A stretch of DNA of 64,000 bases from Lachnospiraceae bacterium. GTDB lineage: Bacteria > Bacillota > Clostridia > Lachnospirales > Lachnospiraceae. The stretch's first letter is position 1, and each line of letters opens with the position of its first letter. The notes beneath the pieces are model-generated. The model did no database searches. It saw only the letters and a list, made by a program, of their open reading frames with translations, and had not been told where the DNA came from. The stretch covers positions 62,001 through 126,000 of the forward strand of contig QXWW01000010.1 of the NCBI GenBank assembly GCA_009911185.1, read 5' to 3'. Position numbers and translations under genes: made by a program. This document shows positions 35,883 to 45,532 of the stretch, piece after piece.

Positions 35883-37301
35883 CTATTCGTTCACGGCCTG
35901 ATACTCAGATGCCCATCCCTCGACAAACGCAGACTTCACAGCATCCCATTGTCCGGTCCCCTGCGCATACTCTAAAAGAGCGCTTCCGACACCGTTCTTC
36001 CAATTCTCGGACGGAACGGTGGAAAATACCCAGGGAATCGGTGTTTTTCCTGAGTCAATATACTCATTAGCTGCCGCTACCAGAGGATTCTTGGGCTGAT
36101 ATTCATCCGTAAAACTGGTAAACGGCGTTACAAATCCCATTTCATCCCGGAAACTTTCTCTTCCTGTGTCGCTTGTAATTACCCATTCCATAAAATCTAA
36201 CGTGGCGTCGATATCTTCCTGGGAAGCATTTTTATTTACACACCAGTAATTTTCTGACCCGGTGCACAATCCCTGATTTGCCTCGTCACCGACGCCAATA
36301 TAAATCGGCAGCATACCCATATCCTCGTCTGCCACCTCATTTCCAGCGATATCGTTATACACCCAGGTTCCGTTCTGGTAAAATACCGCTTCGCCCATGC
36401 CAAATTCTGCCGTTGCATTTTCCCCGGTCATACCTGACAGCATGGCAGGCTCTACGGTAGAATCTGTAATATAAAGGTCCCACATATTTTTGTACGCATC
36501 CAGATAGGTTCCTTTAATCGCCTCTGTGGTATCGATATTATCCTCCTGATATTCAAAATAAATGGGCAGGTTTGCCAAATGCGTTTTAAACCTCCAGTCA
36601 GAAGAGGAATCCATCCCGGCAGAAGTAAATGCACCCTGGATACCAAGCTCATCCTTCTTTGCCTGTATATCGTCCGCCACCTCTTTGAGCTTTGCAAAAC
36701 TGTTAATTTCAGAAGCGTCTTTAATTTTGGCTCCTTCCATGTTACAATATTCATTCAAAATTTTCTTATTATAAATCAGTCCATAGGTTTCAATTACATA
36801 TGCAACTCCCTGCACTTGACCTGCATCGTTAATCAATGCAAAATCATCACTTTTCAAATTTTTATAAACGGCGCTGTCCTTTAAGTCATAACAGTAATCT
36901 TTCCAGGAAGCAAGCCCTGCCGGTCCGTTCACCTGAAACAGCGTAGGCGCCTGTTTCTTTGCCATTTCCGATTTCAATGTAGATTCATATGTTCCGGAGG
37001 CTGCCGTTTCAATTGTCACTGGCACCCCTGTCTCATCGGTATACTCCTTTGCCAGTTCTTTCCACTGATCTGCCTGTTCCGGCTTGAAATTCAGATAATA
37101 TACTGCTCCTTGTGCATTGGCCGTCTGATTGTTATTCCCGTTATTATCCTCCTCCCCTGTTTCTGCATTGTCCGTTCCATTCCCTTCCTCTGCAGTGTTG
37201 TTTTCTTCCGCATTTTCCTCATTTTTCTTAGTCCCGCAGCCCGTTGCCATAGTCACAGCAAGCGCCGCAGACAGTAATAAGGAGATCCATCTCTTTTTCA
37301 T
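35883..37301 (-). CDS. Extracellular solute-binding lipoprotein of the sugar ABC importer
   Basis: 472 residues. Signal peptide KKRWISLLLSAALAVTMA with lipobox ATGC, then an Asp/Glu/Asn-rich linker (about 25-50) and a CUT1 binding-protein fold (EWVITSDTGRESFRDEMGF near the C-terminus). The start is uncertain: ATG at 37301 gives a normal signal peptide, but the GAGG is 13 bases away; GTG at 37310 is better spaced and would add three residues. First gene of the importer operon. Confidence 0.9.
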   Translation of the reverse strand: MKKRWISLLLSAALAVTMATGCGTKKNEENAEENNTAEEGNGTDNAETGEEDNNGNNNQTANAQGAVYYLNFKPEQADQWKELAKEYTDETGVPVTIETAASGTYESTLKSEMAKKQAPTLFQVNGPAGLASWKDYCYDLKDSAVYKNLKSDDFALINDAGQVQGVAYVIETYGLIYNKKILNEYCNMEGAKIKDASEINSFAKLKEVADDIQAKKDELGIQGAFTSAGMDSSSDWRFKTHLANLPIYFEYQEDNIDTTEAIKGTYLDAYKNMWDLYITDSTVEPAMLSGMTGENATAEFGMGEAVFYQNGTWVYNDIAGNEVADEDMGMLPIYIGVGDEANQGLCTGSENYWCVNKNASQEDIDATLDFMEWVITSDTGRESFRDEMGFVTPFTSFTDEYQPKNPLVAAANEYIDSGKTPIPWVFSTVPSENWKNGVGSALLEYAQGTGQWDAVKSAFVEGWASEYQAVNE

Positions 37302-38088
37302 AATCTGCACCAAGCCTCGAGAGAAAATAACTGCATTTTCATTTGAGGCGCAAACACAAGAGGTGAAAGACGTGTTTGCATATCTTCCTTTCTTTTATAT
37401 TTTTCTTCCACCTTTCCTCTATACTGATTTTTCATAAGATATACATTTTAGTATGGAAGTTTTTATGTAGAATATACATAAATATAACAAAAGAGGTTTT
37501 TGTTTTGGTATAGCATGAAGCGCCCGGAAAAATATAACGTCAGCTTAATTCTGCGTTTTGCAGATTTATTTAAATCTTCCTGTTTGATTTTCTGTCCATG
37601 CCTGATTACTGCTGCGTTCTGCGCAGAATCTTTCTGCTGAGCATACCGCTTCACATCATCCACAAATTTTTTATTCCGTTGAATTTCATAGCCGATACGT
37701 TTTGTCTGCTCACAGGCAATCAGCGTGAAACAAAACCAGCAACTTTGTGTAAACCGCTTTTTATTAGTTACGTTCTCTCCGTATATACGACTGTCGCTCG
37801 TTACAATATCCCCCCTAAGTTCTATAAATACTGCTTCGCTCTGTTTTCCGTGTTGAAGCTAAAATTCATCAATCATCTGGAATAGATGGAATGTCATAGT
37901 CTGGCAACACTTTGAAGCCACCTATTAACTGAATGTAATATACAGATTACATTTTCTGTTTTTCAATCTAATTTCCTTTTTAAAATCTCACTATATATTT
38001 ATAAACCTTTTTTACTGACTGCAATGACAGAAAAAACAGCGGACTATTTTCTAATATGAAAATAATGTCCGCTTTTCTGTATTCTTGA
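37302..38088. other. Gene-poor interval with a possible decayed reading frame
   Basis: 37302-37450 is the importer leader region. From about 37785 down to 37463 the minus strand keeps an open frame reading EIQRNKKFVDDVKRYAQQKD and onward, but without a start codon and ribosome site beyond an internal ATG. It looks like the tail of a lost, lysine-rich gene. I do not recognise the family. The rest shows nothing. Confidence 0.35.
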
Positions 38089-38300
38089 TTATACCAGTAC
38101 TGCTTCCCTGCCTTTAGTGACAGCTTTTATTTCCTCTATGCTTTTCCCTGTTGCAAGGGCTATCTGCTCAGAAGTAAAGTTATTATGATATATATTTAAA
38201 ATAAATCCCTCTTCTCTCTCTGCCCTTCCTTCTGCCCTATTCTCTGCGATAATACTCATGTACGGTAAAGAAGCAAGAAATTGAAAACAAGAGACAGACT
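38089..38300 (-). pseudogene. C-terminal fragment of an Rpn-type PD-(D/E)XK nuclease/transposase family protein
   Basis: The last ~60 residues (AENRAEGRAEREEGFILNIY, TSEQIALATGKSIEEIKAV) match the typical C-terminal tail of Rpn recombination-promoting nucleases. The nuclease domain is missing; upstream sequence does not continue the fold. A remnant of a mobile gene. Confidence 0.65.
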
Positions 38301-38380
38301 TCCAGCACCACACTATTCCGAACCCCAAAAAGACAAATATTATGGAAATGCCGACTACTGCGAAATCCCTCTCTTTCTTT

Positions 38381-38435
38381 TTATAGTACGATCGTACAAA
38401 AAATGCGTCTATTTTTTTGAACGACCGTACTATAA
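38381..38435. promoter_or_regulatory. 15-bp inverted repeat with nested palindrome and TATAAT
   Basis: TTATAGTACGATCGT and ACGACCGTACTATAA match at 14 of 15 positions with 25 bases between. The left arm contains the perfect palindrome GTACGATCGTAC and the right arm ends in TATAAT. It could be a pair of operator half-sites or the ends of a small mobile element. No gene reads clearly from it. Confidence 0.4.
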
Positions 38436-38594
38436 TGTAAATATGATATTATATTTTCCAAACTATGGGTTATTTATTTTTTGCTATATAGCTCCAACTC
38501 GTTGCCCTTCGCTATGGTAATCCCCGCTTTAGAAAGAAGATTCCCGTTCTTTGACATATACTTCTTAATTGTTGACATATTGCACATCCACATC

Positions 38595-39389
38595 CTATAA
38601 ACGAATATCTACGGGAGTATAGTTCCCCGGCAGTGTAACCGTGTCGCTTTCCGTATGTATCTGAGCTGTGTCTGCATTCTGAATTTCCGTTCCCTGCACA
38701 TCCGCTGTCTGCTCCGTATTCTCCGCTTCTTCCTGCCCCTCTGCTTTTGCTTTATCAGGAGTCTTTTTCGTGCTTTCCGTCTTGCTGCTCTCGCTTTCAG
38801 CTTCCCTTGCTTCTTCCATGGCTGCATTCGCATCGCCTATCGTACTCATCTGCGAAGCGGTGGCTCGCTCTGCTTTTGCATTTACGTCAGCCAATTCAAT
38901 TTTTTTTGCTTCAACATCGCCTCCATCCTGCTTAATCTCCGCTTCCAGCACTCCGGCTCTGCCTTCCATGCTTGTCGCAACGCTGCCATGCACCGCCGCC
39001 TGCTTCATGGAAGAATCAGCGGAAATCATGGCTTTCGTGCTTGCCTGCGACAACCCAGTACTCTGCCCATTCTGTGGACTTTTTCGTGCCTGCTGTTTCC
39101 CACCAAGCATATCGTCCATAGATGCTCCTTTGTTCTGCTGCTGTTCCCTACGCTGTTCAATCTGGTGCTGTCGGAGCTGCATATTCAAATCAGAAATCTC
39201 CTTCTGGATTTCCTGCCGCTTCTTCATTTTGTCCTCAAGGCTCTTGTCCTCGTTTTCGGAAAGTTTCTGAAGCTCCTGCTGTTTCGCCTGAATCTGATTC
39301 TGAATGTTTTTGCTTGTCGCATCCATTCCCTGCGCCATTCTTGTCTGCATTCCCATGTTCATGTTATTGCTTACGCTATCAATTCTCAT
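38595..39389 (-). CDS. FlxA-like coiled-coil protein
   Basis: 264 residues, AGGAGG before the ATG. The N-terminus MRIDSVSNNMNMGMQTRMAQ is followed by a long coiled coil (about 25-95, IQNQIQAKQQELQKLSENED) and an Ala/Ser/Glu-rich disordered tail. The coiled-coil part resembles the FlxA-like family, whose role is unclear. The partner upstream is a DUF6033 gene, damaged here. Confidence 0.7.
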   Translation of the reverse strand: MRIDSVSNNMNMGMQTRMAQGMDATSKNIQNQIQAKQQELQKLSENEDKSLEDKMKKRQEIQKEISDLNMQLRQHQIEQRREQQQNKGASMDDMLGGKQQARKSPQNGQSTGLSQASTKAMISADSSMKQAAVHGSVATSMEGRAGVLEAEIKQDGGDVEAKKIELADVNAKAERATASQMSTIGDANAAMEEAREAESESSKTESTKKTPDKAKAEGQEEAENTEQTADVQGTEIQNADTAQIHTESDTVTLPGNYTPVDIRL

Positions 39390-39463
39390 TGCCGTGTCCT
39401 CCTAAAATATAAATTTTGTACTAAGCCTTCCCTTAAATTGGAAGGTCAGTCTATATGCCCTTT

Positions 39464-39689
39464 CTACAAAAATTGTGACATCCTTTTTCCTAAACCTGCA
39501 AATCCAAATTCGCACCAACTTTTTCCTGCTGCGCTTTCCGCATTGTCATTTTCTACAGCGGAATTTTTCTGTGTAACCACCGTTTTGAAGTTTCCTTTCC
39601 TGACGCAGCTTACTGCTTTACTGTCTCCTGCCTTTGTGACGCATAGGATTCTCATATGCGCTATAGCTGTTTGTAATCTGCGTTAGCAT
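39464..39689 (-). pseudogene. Probable decayed N-terminus of a second DUF6033 copy
   Basis: From an ATG at 39689 the sequence reads MLTQITNSYSAYENP, the style of DUF6033 N-termini, then stops; other frames continue briefly. It lies between the FlxA-like gene and the DUF6033 pseudogene. Weak evidence. Confidence 0.3.
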
Positions 39690-39707
39690 ATTACCATTCT
39701 CCATTCT

Positions 39708-40385
39708 CTAAATGCTGTAATCAAAGCGGCTTCCCTGTGTTTCTGCCTTTGATTCTCTAATATTGTCCCAATCAATCTGACGGATTTTCTCTATCAGACT
39801 GCTGGCAGAATCCGCTTTGACAAATGTTTTCTTCGTTGCTTCATCCGTTTGCTTCTTATGGCCTTTCTCCTTTGCAGCTTCGGCCTTTTCCTCTCTGCCT
39901 TTCTCAATGCTTTCTTTTTGCTTTTTGCCCATTTTTTCAAGCTCTGCAAAAAAGGAAACCTCCCCGCTTTCTTTTAATGAAAAGCCGATATTCCCGACAT
40001 TTTGGGTATCATTGCCTAATTCCTCTTTTATGTCATCAATCTTAACCGCTGCCCCGTCAATGATATCTGTGTATTTTTCTTTCGTCGCATTATCATCTGC
40101 CATTTTTTCAAGCAATGCCGGCTCAACCAGTACGCTATACTGCTATGTCCCCCTCAAAAGATACCTCTGGGCTTCTTCATCGCTACCATAATCGGCAACC
40201 ATAAAATCCATGTTTTTGTACTTGCCCTGTAATTCTTTGAGAAACTCTTTTGGCTTATCACTCAGTTCTGCCTGCTTTGTTTCAGACGACTTCTCCGTTT
40301 TTTCCGGTTTGCTTATGTTTCCGTTCCTTTTCAAGCCTTTCTCACCGTAATCGTGATCCAATCCGTATCCATTCACTTTGTCCAT
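39708..40385 (-). pseudogene. DUF6033-family gene interrupted by an in-frame TAG
   Basis: The two open frames 40143-40385 and 39708-40115 are in the same phase. Joined, they read YKNMDFMVADYGSDEEAQRY...LLRGT-stop-QYSVLVEPALLEKMADD, a continuous DUF6033-type protein of about 225 residues. The stop at 40143-40145 is TAG, one base from Lys AAG. The C-terminal half has a Lys/Glu coiled coil and ends GSRFDYSI. Function of the family is unknown; it often sits beside FlxA-like genes. Confidence 0.65.
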
Positions 40386-40544
40386 AATAATCGTTCCTCC
40401 TTGACTTTAAAATTTGAAATCCTTTTCACAGTGATACTCTTATAGTTATTGTTTCGATAGATAGAATCACAAACTTCAAAAAATGTGGTGAAGCGACTTT
40501 TTTCTGTTGTGAGCGTATAAAAATGAGTGCGAAACGCACCCATT

Positions 40545-41942
40545 TTATACAGCCGATAACAGCATGACCGTCAACGATACCTTGTTTTCTTTCTGTTCAA
40601 TCAGCACATCCCCATAATACTTTGCGGCAACCGACTTTATATTTTGCAGACCAAAACCATGCGTTTTTTTGTCGCTCTTTTTTGTTTTAGGCAGCCCGCT
40701 TTCCGCATCAATCTCTAACCTGCCATCAAACGAATTTTCCACCGTAATCAGATACGCATTTTTATTTCTGAATGAAGATACTTTTACAAATCCCCCTGCT
40801 CTTGCAGCTTCTATGGCATTTGACAGAGCATTTGACAATATCACGCTGACATCAAAAGCATTCACTCCCATATCGGTAGGGTAATGGAAATCAACATCGA
40901 ACTGTATGCCATTTTCTAATGCGGTCTCCATTTTTTCATGGAGAATCACATCTGTTACCGGATTCCCCGTCTTTATAGCAAAATCAAAAGTTTCCACCGT
41001 TTCCGCAAGGGTTTTTGAATACTCCTTTACTTCATCTGCTTTGCCCTGTGCAATCAGGCTGTCTATGATTTCAATATGGTTTTTTATGTCATGCCTTACG
41101 CCACGAATGCCATTATAAAGCCTTTCCACCTCGGTAATATGCGCCTGCATATCCCTAATCTGGCTCTCCAACATAACCCCCCGGTTTTCCTCTTCCCGCT
41201 TTTTTCTGATGTACTGATACAATGTCATGGTGCTGACAATCACAGCTAATATTACTGCATAACAGAATATCCATAAAAGATCGAGCGGTATATGTGGCTG
41301 AAAGAAAGAAATTCCCATTTCCTTCTCATAGGCATCCGCATAAAACCGGAATATCCCGTAAACGACCATTCCATTTGCAGACGGGATAATCATAAGAAGC
41401 AACTCCCGCCATTCCAAATTTTCCTGTTTATACAACAGCATCTTGTTTATTTTCCAAACCAATAAGTACAAAACCACGCCGCAAAACGCATCGCCAAGCA
41501 GCGTACTGAGCACCACTTCTATAAAATTAAACCTCCACATTGCCGGATCAGACAAGTCAAAGAAACCACTCACAATATTCAATACTGCCAGAGATAAAAG
41601 ACTTCTTATCTTACCTGATGTGGAAGAAACAGTCCACCGGATCACAAAAAATGTGACAAAAAGAAAAATCTTCATCTTGATATTTCTTCTGTCAAGCCAT
41701 ACAAAAACCACAAATGCGGCAGCTAAGGCAAGGGAATATGCCGCAAAACCATCAACGAGAAATGGCACATAATATAAAATGACCACAACGAAAAAATAGA
41801 CGCTCCCAATCAGTGCCGTTCCACGCTTCCTTTTTATAAAATCCCTGCACAAGATAAGCAGACAGATTGCGGCAATAAGCTGATTTGCCAGGAAATTCGC
41901 ATTCAACACCATCCGATACATCATATCTATATTTTCAGGCAT
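40545..41942 (-). CDS. GHKL-type sensor histidine kinase (AgrC-like)
   Basis: 465 residues. The N-terminal half holds six or seven transmembrane helices. Then a coiled linker, the phospho-acceptor region GVRHDIKNHIEIIDSLI, and the GHKL ATPase ([34 protein letters not shown]). This class senses peptides or other extracellular signals and phosphorylates LytTR regulators. It lies 18 bases downstream of such a regulator. Confidence 0.92.
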   Translation of the reverse strand: MPENIDMMYRMVLNANFLANQLIAAICLLILCRDFIKRKRGTALIGSVYFFVVVILYYVPFLVDGFAAYSLALAAAFVVFVWLDRRNIKMKIFLFVTFFVIRWTVSSTSGKIRSLLSLAVLNIVSGFFDLSDPAMWRFNFIEVVLSTLLGDAFCGVVLYLLVWKINKMLLYKQENLEWRELLLMIIPSANGMVVYGIFRFYADAYEKEMGISFFQPHIPLDLLWIFCYAVILAVIVSTMTLYQYIRKKREEENRGVMLESQIRDMQAHITEVERLYNGIRGVRHDIKNHIEIIDSLIAQGKADEVKEYSKTLAETVETFDFAIKTGNPVTDVILHEKMETALENGIQFDVDFHYPTDMGVNAFDVSVILSNALSNAIEAARAGGFVKVSSFRNKNAYLITVENSFDGRLEIDAESGLPKTKKSDKKTHGFGLQNIKSVAAKYYGDVLIEQKENKVSLTVMLLSAV

Positions 41943-41960
41943 ATTTTACCACCCCCGCAC

Positions 41961-42689
41961 CTAACTGCTTATGAGCCTGCTTATATATTTCAAATACTTC
42001 CTCACAAAATCCCCATATTTCTGTTTCGACAGCAGGATTTCCGTTCCGTTTTCCAATGTGATACTGTTTGCCGTATATTTCAGCACATACCGCAGATTTA
42101 CAATATATGCCCTATGGCAGCGCACAAAATCTTCTGAAAGCCTGCCCTCCAGCTCAATCAGCTTTCCATAAAATTCAATATCCCCGTCCGTTTTATGTAT
42201 GACGACCTTGCGATTGAAGACTTCCAGATAAATGATTTTATACAGATAAATTTTCTTTGTCATGGCGCCTGTTTTTATAGCAATGCTCGGCTCGGCTTTT
42301 GCCTCTTTTGCGTTTATGGATTCACGCTCCGCCATGGCTTTCCGCAGGACTTGAAAAAACTTACCTTTATCAAATGGCTTCAAAATATAATGGAAAGCGC
42401 CCACATCAAAAGCCTCGAATACATATTCCTCAATGGCTGTCACAAAAATAATCGTGGCTCTGCACCCAGACTTACGAAGCTCTCTGGCGGCTTCCATGCC
42501 CGACATCCCCTCCATCTGAATGTCCAAAAAGAGAATATCAAAGCTGCTCCCGTATTCCACCAGAGCTTTCCCATCTCCAAATTGTATAATATCCACATTT
42601 TCGTAGAGCAGACGGATATTCTTCTCTATGCTGCTGCGAACTTCCTGCTCATCATCGCATATCGCAATCGTGGCATTTGTTTTTTCCAT
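41961..42689 (-). CDS. LytTR-family response regulator (AgrA-like)
   Basis: 242 residues from the ATG at 42689 (AGGGAAG upstream; the longer ORF has no ribosome site). Receiver with CDDE and Asp56 (ILFLDIQMEG), Lys in YILKPF, then a LytTR domain (YLYKIIYLEVFNRKVVIHK, FVRCHRAYIVNLRYV). Partner of the GHKL kinase. Precursor peptide genes of the AgrD kind were not seen nearby. Confidence 0.92.
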   Translation of the reverse strand: MEKTNATIAICDDEQEVRSSIEKNIRLLYENVDIIQFGDGKALVEYGSSFDILFLDIQMEGMSGMEAARELRKSGCRATIIFVTAIEEYVFEAFDVGAFHYILKPFDKGKFFQVLRKAMAERESINAKEAKAEPSIAIKTGAMTKKIYLYKIIYLEVFNRKVVIHKTDGDIEFYGKLIELEGRLSEDFVRCHRAYIVNLRYVLKYTANSITLENGTEILLSKQKYGDFVRKYLKYISRLISS

Positions 42690-42895
42690 AGACATCACTT
42701 CCCTAAACTTGACCATTACTATTATTATATCGACAATGACTGTAAAAAACAGATGAATTGTTGTGAAACATTTTTTTTCTGTTGTGAATGATAACGTCAT
42801 ATGATATTGTTTTTGTTCCCCCATACAGAAAAACAAAAAAAGCGACGAAACATAACCCGAATCAGCCATGTCCCGCCACTTTTTATTGATTATCT

Positions 42896-42928
42896 TGGAC
42901 TTATGTCAATACTTTGGACATAAGTCCA
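42896..42928. terminator. Perfect 12-bp inverted repeat between LytTR and BlaR1-type genes
   Basis: TGGACTTATGTC and GACATAAGTCCA around nine bases. It lacks a T-run, so it may be an operator rather than a terminator. It lies 40 bases after the BlaR1-type stop. Confidence 0.4.
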
Positions 42929-42967
42929 GACCTATCGATAAACTTCCGCCTATCTCGTTTGTCTTGT

Positions 42968-45055
42968 TCAGTCCGCAATCTTCTCGAATCCGGTCAGTTT
43001 GCCATCCACACTGTAAACCGTTTGGATTTTAATGCCACCCTGTTTGATGGAGCTGATCGTTGTAAACTTCCCATCCGGCGTATGGTCAACAAGGACATCA
43101 ACCAATTCACCGTTCCAGTAGATATTGCCAAAGCTGCCCGACTTCACAAAGGTAATGCCATAGGGAGCGTATTTTGCAAAGTCAGCCATAAGGCCCGCTC
43201 CAGTGTCACCGCTCTCTTCAGTATTGCCACCAGCGTTACTCATATCTCCAAATGCTACGGCCTCTTGAGCTGTTTGTGGGGTTATGATAAAACGGCTGTC
43301 AAACTCCTCCTGACTGACTTCCTCAATACCCGCCAGTTTTCCGCCGGGATTTTTGCTGCCGTCCGCGTTTTGCGTTGCCTGTCGGACGGTACGAATGTCC
43401 ACAACGCCATCCTCGTTCACATAGTCATAAATCGTTGCGGTGCCGTTCTCCATGTCATAGCCATCGAAAAACCACCGCACCAGTTTTTCGTTGAAGAAAA
43501 ATGCTTTACTTGCCTCGTCATAAGTCAGGCCGTAAGTTTTATACTCTGCCAGAAGTTCGGGGGTCAGTTGCTGCTTGTAACCAACAGCCACATTATGATC
43601 TGAGATGTTTTCCAAAGCTTCCGCATGTCCAGCGATGACCTGTGTGTCCGTGGCGGATGCCTGCGAATCAGGGTCAAAGCCGAACTGGACTATCGTATCT
43701 CCATCAGTTGTGGACTTTGAAATTTTCATCCCTCCCTGAATATCCTTTAGTGTCTGCTCATACTGGGCAATCGTTTCATCCACCATCTCCTGTGTCCAGG
43801 TATACCAGCCGTCGGTGGGGTTCCATCCCCGCTCACCGATTATGGCTTGCAGGTTGATTTTTTCCTGTTCCAACCAGGCGGCGTACTCCTCTTTTGTCCA
43901 CCACTCCACACCGTTCTGGGCAGACATATCGTTGAACTCCTTTTCGGTCATGGCCGTCCAGGTTTTTCCGCCGTCCCAGCTATAATAAGTCTTGCCATCG
44001 GCGGGGTTGACATACGAAGTTACCGTATAGTCATTGGTAATAGTCTGGGCATTATTGGCGTCATCGCCCTCGTTGGAGTCCTGCGCCGCCTGTCCGGTTG
44101 TGGCAAAGGCAATTGTTACGCAGACAACCAGCACGAGGGCGGCAACCACTGCAAGCCACGTTGTTCTTTTCGTTTTCATAATTGCAATGATCCTTTCTTG
44201 AATTGCGTTTTTGCTGAAATTGTTACAGAGCGGCCGGAGACCGTTTCGGATTTCTTCCATGCGTATCAGTGTCATGGCGTAGGCTGATTTTGTGTGTTCG
44301 CCGAACAGGCGAACCACCGCTTCATCACAACTCAGTTCCATATCCCGGTTGGCAAGAACGTACATGATCCATACCCCTGGATTGAACCAGTGGACGCACA
44401 GCGCGACGGCCAATGCCAGCTTGGTGAGGGCATCAAAGCGGCGAATATGGACATACTCATGGGTCAGCACGTACGCCAGTGCAGTCTCGTCACCCCAGTC
44501 TGTGCGCTTTGGCAAGAGGAGCACCGGACAGAACACGCCGTAGGTCAGCGGAGCTGAAATCCGGTCTGAGTACCGGAGCCGGATCGTACGCCGAAGCTGG
44601 TGGGCTTCAAGCCAGCCCCGAACAAAGCTGTCTTCAACAGGCATTGATTCCCGGAACTCCCGGCGGCACTTCCAAAAAGCCGCCGCGAAAAACAGAGCAC
44701 AGGCCAATACTCCGGCCAGCCAAATCAGTATATACGGTTCCACAATCGGAAGGGCGCACAAAACGCCGGACACCGGCGGCACTGTACCCACATTGGGCAG
44801 GGGAACACCGGATATCTGAACCGCCGGACCACTGCTTCTAATCAGGTCTGTCTTTGCCGGTGAGAGCAGACTGCCCAGCAGCGAGTACACACTGAGTGCA
44901 GAAGGCAGGGAATACGGAATCAGCAGCCGCGCCAACGTCACGCCCCACAATGCCAAAAAGGTTTTTTTCGGGAGTCGATTGATTGCCAGTGCGCGAATCA
45001 CGGCAATGACCAGAATCATCACGGCCCCAGAGGCGCTCATTTCCATGATGCTCAT
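42968..45055 (-). CDS. BlaR1-type M56 metallopeptidase sensor with a non-penicillin-binding sensor domain
   Basis: 695 residues. The N-terminal part has four or so membrane helices and the zinc protease motif HEYVH (199-203) with Glu240 in NRDMELSCDEAVV. One more helix near residue 300 (WLAVVAALVLVVCVTIAF) leads to a ~370-residue extracellular region. That region lacks the SxxK/SxN/KTG motifs of beta-lactam sensors and instead carries WDGGKTW/EWWTKEEY-type repeats and a C-terminal YWNGELVDVLVDHTPDG. It presumably cleaves BlaI when an unknown ligand is bound. The start overlaps the BlaI stop (ATGA). Confidence 0.88.
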   Translation of the reverse strand: MSIMEMSASGAVMILVIAVIRALAINRLPKKTFLALWGVTLARLLIPYSLPSALSVYSLLGSLLSPAKTDLIRSSGPAVQISGVPLPNVGTVPPVSGVLCALPIVEPYILIWLAGVLACALFFAAAFWKCRREFRESMPVEDSFVRGWLEAHQLRRTIRLRYSDRISAPLTYGVFCPVLLLPKRTDWGDETALAYVLTHEYVHIRRFDALTKLALAVALCVHWFNPGVWIMYVLANRDMELSCDEAVVRLFGEHTKSAYAMTLIRMEEIRNGLRPLCNNFSKNAIQERIIAIMKTKRTTWLAVVAALVLVVCVTIAFATTGQAAQDSNEGDDANNAQTITNDYTVTSYVNPADGKTYYSWDGGKTWTAMTEKEFNDMSAQNGVEWWTKEEYAAWLEQEKINLQAIIGERGWNPTDGWYTWTQEMVDETIAQYEQTLKDIQGGMKISKSTTDGDTIVQFGFDPDSQASATDTQVIAGHAEALENISDHNVAVGYKQQLTPELLAEYKTYGLTYDEASKAFFFNEKLVRWFFDGYDMENGTATIYDYVNEDGVVDIRTVRQATQNADGSKNPGGKLAGIEEVSQEEFDSRFIITPQTAQEAVAFGDMSNAGGNTEESGDTGAGLMADFAKYAPYGITFVKSGSFGNIYWNGELVDVLVDHTPDGKFTTISSIKQGGIKIQTVYSVDGKLTGFEKIAD

Positions 45056-45426
45056 GCGTCCACCTCCTTGTCCAAGTCGCCGACAATCTGCCGTAGCTGG
45101 GCAATTTGTCCAGCGGTCAACTTTTTTCTTCCCAACAACGAGGCGAACAGCATATCGACAGAACCATCGAACAACTTGCCAATTAGTTCGTCCGTCTCGG
45201 CCTCCTGCGCCTCCTGTCTGGTAATCAACGCATGGCACAGGAAGTTCGGCTCGCTGCGCTGGATAGCCCCCTTTGCAATGCACTTCTTGATGACCGTATA
45301 GGTGGTGTTCATGTTCCAGCCAATCTCCGCCTTGAGAATGTCAGAAATCTGTTTTGCGGTGGTATCACCTTCTTTCCACAAAACGCCCATGACCTTCAGT
45401 TCAGAATCAAAGAGCTTAATTGCCAT
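45052..45426 (-). CDS. BlaI/MecI-family transcriptional repressor
   Basis: 124 residues. Winged helix (LFDSELKVMGVLWKEGDTTA, NTTYTVIKKCIAKGAIQR), then a dimerisation tail. Family members repress their operon until cleaved by the M56 sensor. AAAGGA lies upstream of the ATG at 45426. Two dyads flank or overlap its promoter (45446-45516), consistent with autoregulation. No beta-lactamase gene is linked. Confidence 0.92.
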   Translation of the reverse strand: MAIKLFDSELKVMGVLWKEGDTTAKQISDILKAEIGWNMNTTYTVIKKCIAKGAIQRSEPNFLCHALITRQEAQEAETDELIGKLFDGSVDMLFASLLGRKKLTAGQIAQLRQIVGDLDKEVDA

Positions 45427-45445
45427 ATTACCATATCCTTTCTCC

Positions 45446-45516
45446 AAACTATTGAAGTAGTTTACAATCCTTATACTAATACAATAGTTTCTGCCTGTCA
45501 ACACTATTCCGATAGT
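45446..45516 (-). promoter_or_regulatory. blaI-type promoter with two dyad operators
   Basis: TTGACA (45496-45501), 17 bases, TAGTAT (45473-45478) on the minus strand. Operator-like palindromes are AAACTA-6-TAGTTT (45446-45463) just before the ribosome site, and ACTAT-4-ATAGT (45503-45516) just upstream of -35. They share an ACTAT core. Confidence 0.65.
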
Positions 45517-45532
45517 TTCACCAAATTTTAGT

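Noticed and set aside
38655-39686. 343-codon plus-strand ORF antisense to the FlxA-like gene
   Set aside because: Arises from low-complexity coding on the minus strand; Cys/Phe/Leu/His-rich translation without motifs.
45446-45516. Repeat dyads as a CRISPR-like array
   Set aside because: Only two short dyads at a promoter, no regular spacing or spacers. No CRISPR array was seen in the window.
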